A stretch of 16,166 nt of DNA from Funneliformis mosseae (lineage: Eukaryota > Glomeromycota > Glomeromycetes > Glomerales > Glomeraceae), in contig CAJVPP010002136.1 in assembly GCA_910592005.1 (NCBI GenBank), positions 1-16,166 on the forward strand, read 5' to 3'. Below the pieces are notes generated by a model. The model saw nothing but the letters and a program-made list of their open reading frames with translations, was not told where the DNA came from and did no database searches. The translations under genes and the position numbers were made by a program. This document shows, piece by piece, positions 1-9,010 of the stretch; positions within the stretch are counted from its first letter, which is position 1; each line of letters opens with the position of its first letter.

Positions 1-459
1 CATGTATTGTGTTATATTATATTTCTGGAAAATTTAAGGGGTAGTTATATAATAATTTTGGACGATCTCGAGCGGTCAGATACTTATGACCGCTACTGTA
101 ATATAGTTATTACTAAAGTTGGCATATTATTATATAAAGATTGTTGATTGTAAAAAAAAGTAATTATTATATGAGAATTTTTCATCTGTTTCAAAAGTTT
201 AAAAAAATATTTTTTTTTTTCTTCAATTTTTCTTTAATTTTTTCTTTCTTATTTTTTGCATAAGTGATTTTTACAAATGTTTTACAATCGTTTTATTTTA
301 TATAACTATCATCAAAATTATATAAGACGCTCACATAATATATTTGATGTGTCTTCAGATAACAAAAAAGATACTAGAATAAATGATAAATATTATTTAT
401 GTAATTTGTTTAATTTATTAATATAAAGTATTGAAATAGAACACTTCTTACTATAATAA
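1..459. other. AT-rich flank upstream of the transposase relic
   Basis: No gene is visible here. The stretch holds a GC-rich hairpin (71-94), a pyrimidine-rich tract at about 200-258 of the kind common in fungal promoters, and a short direct repeat (AGTATTGAAATA) near 428 and again near 472, about 45 bases apart. The second repeat copy runs into the open frame of the transposase relic. It may be the old promoter or 5' end of that element. No terminal inverted repeat of the element could be identified. Confidence 0.5.
71..94. repeat. Perfect 8-bp hairpin in AT-rich DNA
   Basis: AGCGGTCA (71-78) is the exact reverse complement of TGACCGCT (87-94), with an 8-base spacer GATACTTA. A second small stem follows at once: GTAATA (98-103) and TATTAC (108-113) around TAGT. 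A looser outer pairing is possible between TATATAATAAT (about 46-56) and ATTATTATATA (about 126-136). The inner arms are strikingly GC-rich for this region. It could be a protein-binding palindrome, part of a transposon end, or chance. Confidence 0.6.
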
Positions 460-988
460 AAAGACACATTAAGTATTGAAATAAAATTAGATAATGAAGA
501 AGTTGTAGTACCAAATAAAGAAATTGACTACGTAATATCAAATAAAGGAATCAATTATAAATTATTAAATAAAGGAATCGACTATGAATTATCAAATGAA
601 AAAATCAACTATAAAAGTGATTATGAGATGTCAATTGAAATTGAAACTAATTCTAAAGTGTCTAATAATGATTTTTTCACTGAAGAAGAATTATCTGAAG
701 ATGAATTATTTAACAAGGGATCTTATGAAGAATTATTTGATAATGGTGATGATGATAATGAAAATTTTAGCGAAAATAAATTATCTGATGGTTATGAAGA
801 ATTTAATAAGAATGAATTATCTAGTGATGATGATAATAATAAAGTATCGAATGAAGAAATGCTGGATAAAATTATTGATAAAACCTTAAGTGACAAACAA
901 ATATCTCATACTGATAGAGAGTTCACATTGTATTTCAAAAATATTATTGAAGCATTAATGTTTTGTTGGATTCAAAAACATAACATAT
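460..988 (+). pseudogene. Open acidic N-terminal exon of the transposase relic
   Basis: This frame is free of stops for 176 codons and has an ATG at 628, although the open frame begins after a TAA ending at 459. It starts with degenerate nonapeptide-like repeats (NKGINYKLL, NKGIDYELS, NEKINYKSD at about 545-625). An Asp/Glu/Asn/Ser-rich low-complexity stretch follows (about 630-890), then a more ordered segment ending in EALMFCWIQKHNIC just before a GTAAGG donor. If the donor is ignored, the frame runs on to a TAG at 1060-1062, giving a 144-residue ORF from 628, but its last 20-odd residues are translated intron. The overlapping ORF at 584-889 in another frame is a shadow. Confidence 0.55.
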
Positions 989-1062
989 GTAAGGATCAAT
1001 TTAATGATTTATTTATCTTTATAATTATTAAATTAATTTTGTTCTATTATTATACTCAATAG
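989..1062 (+). other. Intron 1 of the transposase relic
   Basis: A 74-base GT...AG intron. The donor is GTAAGG and the acceptor is ACTCAATAG. Removing it joins ...QKHNIC to a frame reading ST(stop)AYDKLVDII, which continues as recognisable family sequence for hundreds of bases, so the splice is supported by frame continuity. The TGA at 1068-1070 sits where I expect Arg. Retained introns show this copy is not a processed retrocopy. Confidence 0.7.
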
Positions 1063-2964
1063 CTACCTGAGCTTACGATAAGCTAGTAGATATAATTTAT
1101 CATCTACAGTTTAAAAGTGAAGATATTATAACAAACATTCGCTGGTTTAGAAAGTATTGACAAAGATTACCTTTGCTTTCTATTAAATCATGCAAAATTT
1201 ATATTTCAAATAAAAAAACCCCATTAACTTCTCGAGAAACCAAGAATATGTATTATTTATCTATTACAGATATAATTTGACATACTTTCAATAATCGTTC
1301 AATATTTGACCAAATATATTTTAGCCTGAATCAAACGATTGAAAGAAATCTTGAACTCTGACACAGAAATTTATGGAAGGAATCTCTACAATTTAGATGT
1401 GCATTTATTTGAATTGATAGAGGCAATTAAATATTAACATTTTGTATATAAACAATATTTATAATAATATCGAAACAATGACTGATTTATCAAATATTAC
1501 TTTATTTCTAAACAATGGTAACAAAAACAATAGCTATTGTAAATATTATTCAATTTTTAGCAACATACAATTGTGAAGATTTTGTAGTTTATAGAAAAAT
1601 AATAATAAGAATTGGAAGAATTTTAGCGATAGTAGAAATACATGGCGAGCTCAAAATAACAATCTAATGCATTTTAAGGTTTAATAAATTGCCAAATAAA
1701 TTACAAAATAATAATCGCAAAGAAAGGTTACATGTTAAAGTGTGATTGTTAGATCGAGAGATAGAAAGTGCAGTTATAACTATCAAATTACATGAAATCA
1801 TCAAACATGCTACAGTTATTATACTTTACAATGAAGATACTAATAATGAAATTTTTTTAATTATTATTTAGAAAATTTTTTATAAATATCATAGTCATTG
1901 GAAGTTAAGGAATGTTACATATTCTTATCACCATCCTTCAAAATTCGCTTTATTAGAAGAATTACCAACACATCTTCCAGTGTATAAGCTATACATCAAT
2001 ATATATTATAATGACTTCAGAACGTTTCATAATGTTTATCATTCACTAGGTGGCGTTTATGTTCAAATTGGAAACATGGAATTTAAAGAGAGGAAAAAGC
2101 TCAAGAATTATTTCATGCTCAGTTTTATTCTATTCAGTGACCACTTCGATGAATTTATTAGACCTTTTGTTAACAAGATGAAGAAACTAGAAAAGGAATA
2201 GTAATGGATATACAAGAAAGTAAAAGTCTCATCATTACAAGTCTAGGAGACATAATTACAGACTTATCCTAAAGAAATGATTTAGCCAGAGTTAAGAGGC
2301 ATGGTGCTATAAGAGGGTATTAAACTTGTAATGCAAAAAAGATTCTTAGACTTCTAATGGTCTCAATTTATCATTTATTTCTCGTATCATCATCTTACAG
2401 ATAATCAATTTAAAGAAATTTCTGTAATTCCAATGATAATAAAGTGTAAAGAGCTTGCAACAGAATATGGGTTGCATATTTAGCCACAAATACTTGACCA
2501 ATTAAAAAAAGAGAGATATCTTCAGTCACCACAATATGTCTATCATGTTACGGCTGAAAAAGTATTATGATTTCTCAAAATAACAATTAAAGCATTTTCA
2601 CAAGAAGGAAAATCAGAATTCATCTTATTCTGAAAATTGTTCGAATATTCAAGAACGTGACAAAAGCTGCTAAATCCAATATCTCATATTGATAGCTTTA
2701 TGATATCAGATTGTTTACATTTAACTATGATATTCCCATTTATTTTGAATAGGTTCTTAAAGTATAAACACTTCAAACAATCTAAAATCAACAAGCTCTA
2801 AATGCGAACGGGTTTCTCATAATGATTCAATTGTAAAACTTTAGTTAAAATGTTGGATACTAATAGTGAAGATGACAGCAATAGCATTTAAGTATTCTTT
2901 TACAGAAGAGAATTACATTAAGTTATATGAATATTTAGATAATGAAAGAACTTTATTTTCACAG

Positions 2965-3067
2965 GTAATTACAATCTTTATTTTATTAATGAATATAATC
3001 AAATAATTACAAATTGTGCTAATTATTATTTTATTATCACTATTTTATTAATTTACAAAACGTACAG
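2965..3067 (+). other. Intron 2 of the transposase relic
   Basis: A 103-base intron with donor ACAG|GTAATT and acceptor CGTACAG. It joins ...NERTLFSQ in phase 0 to TFKDFENLLNLYVNYH, and both flanks match the family. The interior is stop-rich and AT-rich. Confidence 0.72.
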
Positions 3068-3444
3068 ACATTCAAAGATTTTGAGAATCTTCTGAATTTG
3101 TATGTTAATTATCATTTGATACAACATGCTGAAAATTATGTGACATTGTTGAACACTGATATCAGAACAAAGAAGATGGTCATCGAATATTTAAAAATAT
3201 TGTCTCACAAATAAATCAGAAAAATATAGACCTTAACTTGTTGAAACGCTATAATATATTATTCGTGATGCATCATTTATTTGATAGGAGCATTGATAGT
3301 CAATTTTCTTTTACAAATAATGTTAACAATGCCTTAACGATCCTTCTGCATTATTTAAAACAATTATTAGATGATTAGTTTATTATCAAAAAACCTGAGG
3401 AAGATACAAGTGAAGATTTGATTAAATATTTATTATATTTATTT

Positions 3445-3489
3445 GTATGATATTTTCCTAATTAACAATTTTTTTATATTATTTATTAG
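3445..3489 (+). other. Possible short intron 3 of the transposase relic
   Basis: Donor GTATGA, a branch-like CTAAT and acceptor TATTAG lie around a stop-rich 45-base stretch between the segment ending KPEEDTSEDLI and the segment reading EHISNVYLKKHIPRRKAE. As delimited, the phase is off by one, so an indel must also be assumed or one boundary differs. Confidence 0.4.
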
Positions 3490-3550
3490 CTGAACACATT
3501 TCAAATGTATATCTAAAGAAGCATATACCAAGAAGAAAGGCTGAAAAAAT

Positions 3551-4021
3551 TTGTCCAATGATTTCATTTTTCATAGAGAACTGGCATTAGCATATCAAGA
3601 TATAGGCTATAAAACAATATTTTATAAAAATCAGTATCAACATTATAAATTTGCTTGTTCAGTAGATGATTGTAGTATTAATATGCAATATCGTCTGCAT
3701 GTTGGTGATGCTGTCATAATAATTTTTAAAAAAGAGGAAGAAGAGAGTGAAAGTTTCACAATTGTACAATCTATTTTTAGTTATGAAAAAAACAATCAAT
3801 ACTTTGCTTTTATTGTTATCAATAGGTTTGGAATTACTAATTTAATAAAATTGGAATATAGGCTACAAGATATGCGGCAGATATATTCTATTAATATAGT
3901 TGATACAAATAGTACTGTACATTTTGTTCATTATTGTAATGATAATGAATATAATAGTAGCAGACATAATTTTGGGAATAATTTATATATAAGAAATATG
4001 TATTTCTTCAAAGCTGTTTAA
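3551..4021 (+). pseudogene. Intact C-terminal segment of the transposase relic, BAH-like
   Basis: This is a 156-codon stretch without stops, ending at the natural TAA of the family after NMYFFKAV. It begins SNDFIFHRELALAYQDIGYK and contains QYRLHVGDAVIII (about residues 46-58), then alternating hydrophobic strands (FTIVQSIFSYEK, QYFAFIVINRFG) and a TNLIKLEYRLQ segment. The pattern of 'GD.V.I' followed by strands fits a BAH (bromo-adjacent homology) fold, and family members are often labelled so; this is recalled and not computed. The ORF opens with TTG at 3551, which is not a real start. A frameshift near 3550 separates it from the upstream KKHIPRRKAE segment. It is the best-preserved piece of the gene. 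Confidence 0.6.
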
Positions 4022-5228
4022 TATAAGATAAAACTTCACTGCAGGATGTTAGATTAATTTTATGCATCATATACTAATTGGCATCAAAATATTAAAAAAT
4101 AATTATTAATACATTTACTAATTTTAAAAAATCTTCATTAAATTCTTTTTAATGTATTTACAAAATCTTATAAACGTATTTAACAAAACTTTAAAACATG
4201 TTTACTATTATTTGCTAAATAAACTTACAATTTATTTAATAATATTTAACAACTTTGATAATAAACTTTTTTTTAGTCATTATCGATCATCTTAATGCGC
4301 AATAACTGCCTAATACTTTACGATATTATAACAAACTATTACTAATCAAGTATACTATTTAGTCACAATATGATCATGAGGTTTTAACTATTAAAACATT
4401 TCTGTAAAGTACTGGAGAAGATTCAGCAGATCAAAAATATCTTTTTAAAATAAAATTGCAGTACAATTTGAAGATATAGAGATATTTTTACTAGTAATTA
4501 TTGTAAAGATAAGTTTAAAAAAATGATGAAAGATTGCAAAGTAAATAAAATATTAGTAAAAAAAAAAATAATAAGTTAATATTAATTGCAAAATATATTT
4601 TTGATATTTTAATTATTCAAAGTATGCTAAAGAGAAGTAAGGTAGAAGATAGACTCATGTAAAAGAAATTTTCAGTAAACAATTTGAGACATCATTCTAA
4701 AATAAATCAGGTTAATATAGTAAAACTTTTTTAATTAAAATTAAAAGTTATTAAAATTCAATACTATTTATGTTATTTAGTATCTCATATAAAAAAAATA
4801 AAGATAAACAAATTTAGCTCAAAGTTAAAGTAAAAAATTTATTTATATATACATTTATTTAGATATACTATTTTAACTTAAATTTAATTATTTAAATTTT
4901 ATTTTTAAGAATTCTTAATCTCTATTTTACTTCCTTTCTATCATTCTCATTATATAAATATATTATTGTGTAACTAGGTAAAATTATTTGCCAAATAGAG
5001 ATATACTGCAGGAATAATTAAAGTTTTTTTACGTAAAATTTTTATTATAATTATTTTTTTCACATATTGTAACTTCTCTACCATTATCATCATTACTATT
5101 ATTAGCATTAGTAGTAAAGTAAGAGGAGCAAGATATCTATCACTACTACTATCACATCAGCAGCAATAGCAATAATAAAATAAAAAAAAAATAATTAAAA
5201 ACTCAAATAGAAAAAAATTTGTTATATG
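4022..5228. other. AT-rich non-genic stretch
   Basis: I see no gene. A loose series of ATTTACAAAA/GTATTTAACAAAA-like motifs lies at about 4110-4260. The 5090-5180 part is rich in ATT/ACT/AGC triplets (simple-sequence-like). Homopolymer A and T runs are common. It may contain the 3' flank and end of the transposon, but no terminal repeat is recognisable. Confidence 0.5.
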
Positions 5229-5357
5229 AAATAAAAATTATTTAAAGAATATCAGCAATTTAAAAAAGAAAATCCTGATAATGAGAAGTTAGATTTAAAG
5301 GAATATCCTCTGGTTGAAATTAAGATTGATCAAAAAATAAAGATCTTAAAAGTATGA
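5229..5357 (+). pseudogene. Coding-like fragment of unknown family
   Basis: An ATG-AAA at 5226 is followed at once by TAA (5232-5234), then an open frame of 40 codons (5235-5354) ends in TGA. Its composition is protein-like and Lys/Glu-rich, unlike the surrounding AT noise: KLFKEYQQFKKENPDNEK at the start and LDLKEYPLVEIKID later. The last codons overlap a GTATGA that could be a splice donor (5352-5357), so this may be one exon of a broken gene. I do not recognise the family. No acceptor-linked second exon was found downstream. Confidence 0.35.
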
Positions 5358-5639
5358 ATTCCTTTTTTTTTTGCATTATAACATGCAAAATTTTAAAATA
5401 ATTAAAGATAATATTTCTTTAATTTATAATTTATTATGCTCAATTTAAAATTAATTTTAATATAATAAATTTATTATATTAGAAATTAACTTGTATAAGT
5501 GAAAATAGTAAAATGTTATTTTAATTATTCAAAATATTTAAAAAAAAGATAGATTTAGTTATGAATATAAATAAAACAGTTTAATCATATTGGACTTATA
5601 TATATAAATATTTATCTCATACTTCTTCAAAATTTAAAG

Positions 5640-5880
5640 AATTTAATTATTTATTTTTAAGTATCTTATCAGATAATTTTGCAATTTTTTGCATAAGCAT
5701 TAAACTTTAAATTTCTTTATTAATAATAGGTAAAACAACATTAACATTACTATCAGAAATAGTATCAACAATAACATCAATAGTAATATTATTACCAATA
5801 ATACTACTATTATCACTATCTAAAACAGTAGCAGTATTACCTTTAATTATAAGAATTCAACCATTTATACAACATTTTGA
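5640..5880 (-). pseudogene. Possible minus-strand fragment with Ser/Asp/Asn/Val-rich tract
   Basis: Read on the minus strand, about 5870 to 5715 is open and gives GNTATVLDSDNSSIIGNN followed by ITIDVIVDTISDSNVNVVLP. A TAA follows, then MLMQKIAKLSDKILK at about 5690-5645. The same DNA is also open on the plus strand (about 5723-5902) as a Thr/Ser/Leu/Ile-rich low-complexity reading. The trinucleotide-like bias (TCA/ATA/ACA) explains both, so this could be a decayed simple repeat or the tail of a broken gene. No family is recognised. Confidence 0.25.
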
Positions 5881-6900
5881 AATTTTTATAATAATAATAA
5901 AGTAATTTATTAATCTCAAGATTATGTTTGTAAAAATAAAAAGGGTAAATATAAAAAAGATTACTTGAATCATTTATTATATATAATTAATTTTTTTATT
6001 ATTTATTTATTATTATTACTTTGATATTATTTGATTTTAATATATATTTAATTTAATAATTACATTAATGAAATGCTATATGATATCAATAAATTAGCAG
6101 ATTATATTTTAAATATAATAGCATTTTATTATTCATTAATATTTAATAATTTAATTTATCTTTGTTTTTCAAATCAAGTAAATTATTTAATTTAATAATC
6201 ATTATTTTTAATAAACTTTATTTTTATTTATACTTATTTTATTTTATTATATATGTAAAAAAATTGTTAAGATATTTGAAATTTGTGTAGTAAATTTTAA
6301 TACTATTTGAGGTTATCATATTAATTATAATAATGATAAATATAGATTTTGTTGGCTTATATCATTAAAAGATTAGGAAGGAAGTAATGTGATATTTTCA
6401 CAATTTAATATAAGAATAAAATTAAAATCTGAAAATATTTTAGCATTTAGATTAAATTTACTTGTATATGATAATTTTTTATATTTTAATATTAAGCAGT
6501 TATTAGTATTTTTTATACATAATAATTTATTTTCAGAGATCTTTGTAAATATAAAAAATACAAATTCTTTTGAAAATAATGAATAAAAGAAAAAAAAAGA
6601 AAGTCAAATGCAATTTAATAATTAAATTTTATTTTTTTTTAGATTATAATTTATTTTTATTTAATTTTTATTTAATTTATTTTTATTTTATTTTTAATTT
6701 TATTAAAAAGAAATTATAAAATATTAAAATAATTTAAAGTATAATTTAACATTTTTTAATTATAAAATTTATGAATGTAGAAAGATTCACATGTATTTAC
6801 TAATATTATTATTATTATATAATATATTATTATTGATCTTAAATTAAATCATATCTTTAAAAAAATTTATTATATAAAACTATATAACGCTTACTAAAGA

Positions 6901-6927
6901 AAATAAATAAATAAATAATAATAATAA
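6901..6927. repeat. Microsatellite (AAAT)n-(AAT)n
   Basis: Tandem AAAT units (6901-6916) pass directly into AAT units (about 6916-6927). It is a simple-sequence repeat with no other feature attached. Confidence 0.85.
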
Positions 6928-7467
6928 TTTTATTAAATTTTCTTTCTATATAAAATATAAAATTTGTAACTAGAATTATTCTTTATTTTAAAAAATCTTA
7001 CTAATAATCTATTCCTATAACTTTAATAAATTGAAAATTACTAAATTTATTAAATATAACTGTTTATAGTTATCATATTGCAAATCATCAATTTTATAAA
7101 TATAAGTAAACATTAAGTTGATTCATTATATTTATGTAAAACAAAATATTTTACTTCACTATATATTTCTTCTTGTACAAAATTTCTACTTGCGTTTATA
7201 TGATAAGCATTTTTATCAATTGTAATATTGTTAACGTGTAATTTTTATGAACTATAACTGTTAGACGGGGTATTCGAGTGATTTATTCTTTTTAATTAAG
7301 CAGTAATCTTTCAACGGTTTGTAGCTTTAATTCAGACAGTTTATCAAAAGTATTTATATGATTACAGTGAGTTATAATTCAACAGATTGCTGATAAATTA
7401 TATTTATAAAATAATGTATTTATTCACGAGTAAAATAATAAAAAAAAAAGAAAAGAAGAGTAATACT

Positions 7468-7709
7468 AAAACTAAAATGTAATGTGATAGGCCAGTTGAT
7501 TCTAAACTGTAATATAACATGATAGGCCTGGTTACCTCTAAACTGTAATATAACATGATAGGCCTGGTTGCCTCTAAACTGTAACGTAATATGATAGACC
7601 TAGTTGCCTCTAAACTGTAATATAATATGATAGGCCTGGTTACTTCTAAACTGTAATATAATGTGATAGGCCTGATTGCCTCTAAACTGTAACATAATGT
7701 GATAGACCT
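7468..7709. repeat. 36-bp minisatellite with trimeric higher-order structure
   Basis: Unit starts (TAAACTGTAA) fall exactly 36 bases apart at 7503, 7539, 7575, 7611, 7647 and 7683, with a diverged partial copy before (about 7468-7502). The unit reads TAAACTGTAATATAACATG then ATAGGCCTGGTTACCTC. Units 3 and 6 share GTAAC plus GATAGACC, units 2 and 5 share TTGCCTC, and units 1 and 4 share GGTTAC. This indicates expansion as a 108-bp trimer. The last unit breaks at TTTAAAATT near 7709. No ORF or spacer structure is present. Confidence 0.9.
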
Positions 7710-7809
7710 TTAAAATTGGTTACCTATGTCAGCTAACAATATCTCATTCATTGCTAAAACTACTCAAGCTATCTTCTCCTCCTTTTACATGAATTAACAA
7801 GTTACTTAT

Positions 7810-8085
7810 TTATATAAAATATATTATATAAAAAGATATAACTAATATGTTTAATATATCAACTATGTCAACTATGTTAACTATGTCTAATATGTTAACT
7901 ATGTTACATATGTCACATATGTCTGACATGTCATATATGTCAGTTATGTCATATATGTCTGACATGTCTAACATGTCAGTTATATAATATATATCTATTA
8001 TATCTAATATATCGTTTATGTCAATCATGTCTGATATGTCACATATATTAGATAAGTTATCTATAAATTGATTATCTTCCTGCAT
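7810..8085 (-). CDS. Small ORF encoding (D/N)(I/M)x tripeptide repeats
   Basis: A 91-codon minus-strand ORF with a true ATG start. It begins MQEDNQFIDNLSNICDIS and then consists of about 22 in-phase tripeptides in which position 1 is nearly always Asp or Asn and position 2 Ile or Met (DMI DIN DIL DII DIY, later DIV NIV DIV DIL NIL). The tail, VISFYIIYFI, is hydrophobic. It is produced by the 9-bp array, so the frame is kept for free unless a stop mutation arises. No known family is recognised. It could be a real low-complexity protein, a fragment, or only the reading of a satellite. Nothing in the flanks proves transcription. Confidence 0.3.
   Translation of the reverse strand: MQEDNQFIDNLSNICDISDMIDINDILDIIDIYYITDMLDMSDIYDITDIYDMSDICDICNIVNILDIVNIVDIVDILNILVISFYIIYFI
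7843..8058. repeat. 9-bp tandem array (about 24 units)
   Basis: Consecutive 9-base units with core NNNTATGTC or NNNCATGTC start at 7843 and stay strictly in phase to 8058. Examples are AACTATGTC (7861, 7879), ACATATGTC (7906, 7915), TGACATGTC (7924, 7960) and ATATATGTC (7933, 7951). Short higher-order blocks (ATATATGTC-AGTTATGTC pairs) show repeated duplication. No indel breaks the phase over 216 bases. Confidence 0.88.
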
Positions 8086-8206
8086 TACATAAGCTGTATC
8101 ACATTTACCTGTTCACAATATTGATCTGAAATAAAATAAATTAAATAAATTAATATTTTTTAATAAATCTAATCAAATTAATAAATAAAATCTAACTAAT
8201 ATTTAT

Positions 8207-8399
8207 AAATATAGAATAATTATTACTACTTTTTATTTTATCTTTAGAACTATAATATAATCATCTTTAGTTTTTAACTTTTCATATTTTATAGTATTTA
8301 AAGAAATATTTTAAATTAATTCAAAAATAAATTAAATATAAAATTCTTAATTAATTATAATCTTTTATTGTAATGTTACTTCAATAGTTCTTATATTAA
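8207..8399. repeat. Direct duplication, copy 1
   Basis: About 193 bases recur at 8477-8683. Shared landmarks are TTTATAGTATTTAAAGAAAT (copy 2 TATAGCATTTGAAGAAAT), AATAAATTAAATATAAAAT, TTAATTAATTATAATC and CAATAGTTCTTATATTAA. Most differences are transitions, with T here often opposite C in copy 2 (TAATGTTACTTC against TAACATTACCTC). Non-genic; origin unknown. Confidence 0.8.
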
Positions 8400-8476
8400 T
8401 ATTATATATAGCTGTACAAATATTCTTTAATTTTTTTAATTCTGTTAAAGTTAAAACATATTTTTTAGATACTCAC

Positions 8477-8683
8477 AAATACAAAATAATTGTTTCTAAA
8501 TTTTATTTTATTTTTTGATATTTATTTAGAATTTATGATATGACCATCTTTAATTCTTAACTTCTTATATTTTATAGCATTTGAAGAAATATTCTAAATT
8601 AATTTAAAAAATAAATTAAATATAAAATCTTTAATTAATTATAATCTTTTATTGTAACATTACCTCAATAGTTCTTATATTAA
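8477..8683. repeat. Direct duplication, copy 2
   Basis: The partner of 8207-8399, offset 270 at the left end and 284 at the right because of small indels. It keeps more C residues than copy 1 and may therefore be the less eroded copy. It is followed by unrelated AT-rich DNA. Confidence 0.8.
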
Positions 8684-8976
8684 CTAATACTTCAATCTTA
8701 AATCTGATAAATCTAAATTGATCTATTAATTTGAATTAAAGTTAGATATCTGTATTTGATATTTTAGGCGGATAGATTCATTAACAAATCTAAATATTAA
8801 TCCTAGAATTGATGATCTAAATGATAATTTTTTTTTCAAATAAAAATTTTTATTTATTTTTGAATTTCTCAAAACCTCAAGATTATTATATCTTAAAGCT
8901 TATAGAAAAATTTTTGATTTCCTTTTATTTAAATATCATAAGACTTATATCCAATAAAAAATTTGATATAAAAATT

Positions 8977-9010
8977 ACTGGATAACACTCTTATAAGAGT
9001 GTTATCCAGT
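8977..9010. repeat. 34-bp perfect palindrome
   Basis: ACTGGATAACACTCTTA (8977-8993) is followed immediately by its exact reverse complement TAAGAGTGTTATCCAGT (8994-9010), with no spacer. This is two terminal-repeat-like sequences head to head around a central TA. The outer end CCAGT/ACTGG is continued by related motifs downstream (CTGTTATCTGGTT, CTGTTATCTAGTT). It could be a collapsed MITE, abutted transposon ends, or a recombination product. Confidence 0.9.

Larger units (their letters stand above)
460..4021 (+). pseudogene. Decayed CACTA/Tnp2-like transposase gene with introns and C-terminal BAH-like domain
   Basis: One broken gene spans this whole stretch. The coding frame runs 460-988, intron, 1063-2198 (with stops), a shifted piece to about 2330, back to the previous frame to about 2815, shifted again to 2964, intron, 3068-3180, shifted to about 3444, and finally 3551-4021. 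The pieces match in order a large repetitive family I know from Glomeromycotina proteomes. Landmarks are NDFRTFHNVYHSLGGVY (about 2010-2060), SLGDIITDLS with DLARVKRHGA (about 2240-2310), NPISHIDSFMISDCLHL (about 2675-2730), FENLLNLYVNYHLIQHAENY (about 3080-3140) and LYIRNMYFFKAV at the end. The middle resembles Tnp2/Plavaka-type transposases, whose acidic residues would form the catalytic triad; that assignment is inference. At least 15 internal stops and about five frameshifts rule out a full-length product. Family membership is fairly sure, the transposase role less so. Confidence 0.72.
5358..7467. other. AT-rich non-genic stretch with low-complexity islands
   Basis: There is no convincing gene. 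An (AAAT)n/(AAT)n run lies at 6901-6927 and (ATT)n runs near 6808-6820. TTTAATTTTTATTTAATTTATT-type sequence fills about 6630-6710. A coding-like island lies at about 5640-5880. The ORF at 6389-6586 starts with GTG and consists of residues typical of translated AT-rich DNA (I, N, F, L, K), so I do not treat it as a gene. Confidence 0.5.

Noticed and set aside
584..889. ORF of 101 codons, Met/Lys/Ile-rich
   Set aside because: It is a frame shadow of the acidic exon at 460-988, with the composition typical of shifted GAT/GAA-rich DNA.
6389..6586. 65-codon plus-strand ORF
   Set aside because: It has a GTG start and residues typical of random AT-rich translation, and no motif is visible.
7240..7300. 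Possible tRNA T-loop (GGGTATTCGAG)
   Set aside because: No acceptor stem, D-arm or anticodon arm can be folded around it.
7468..7709. CRISPR array (36-bp repeats)
   Set aside because: The units are directly adjacent with no spacers, and the context is eukaryotic.
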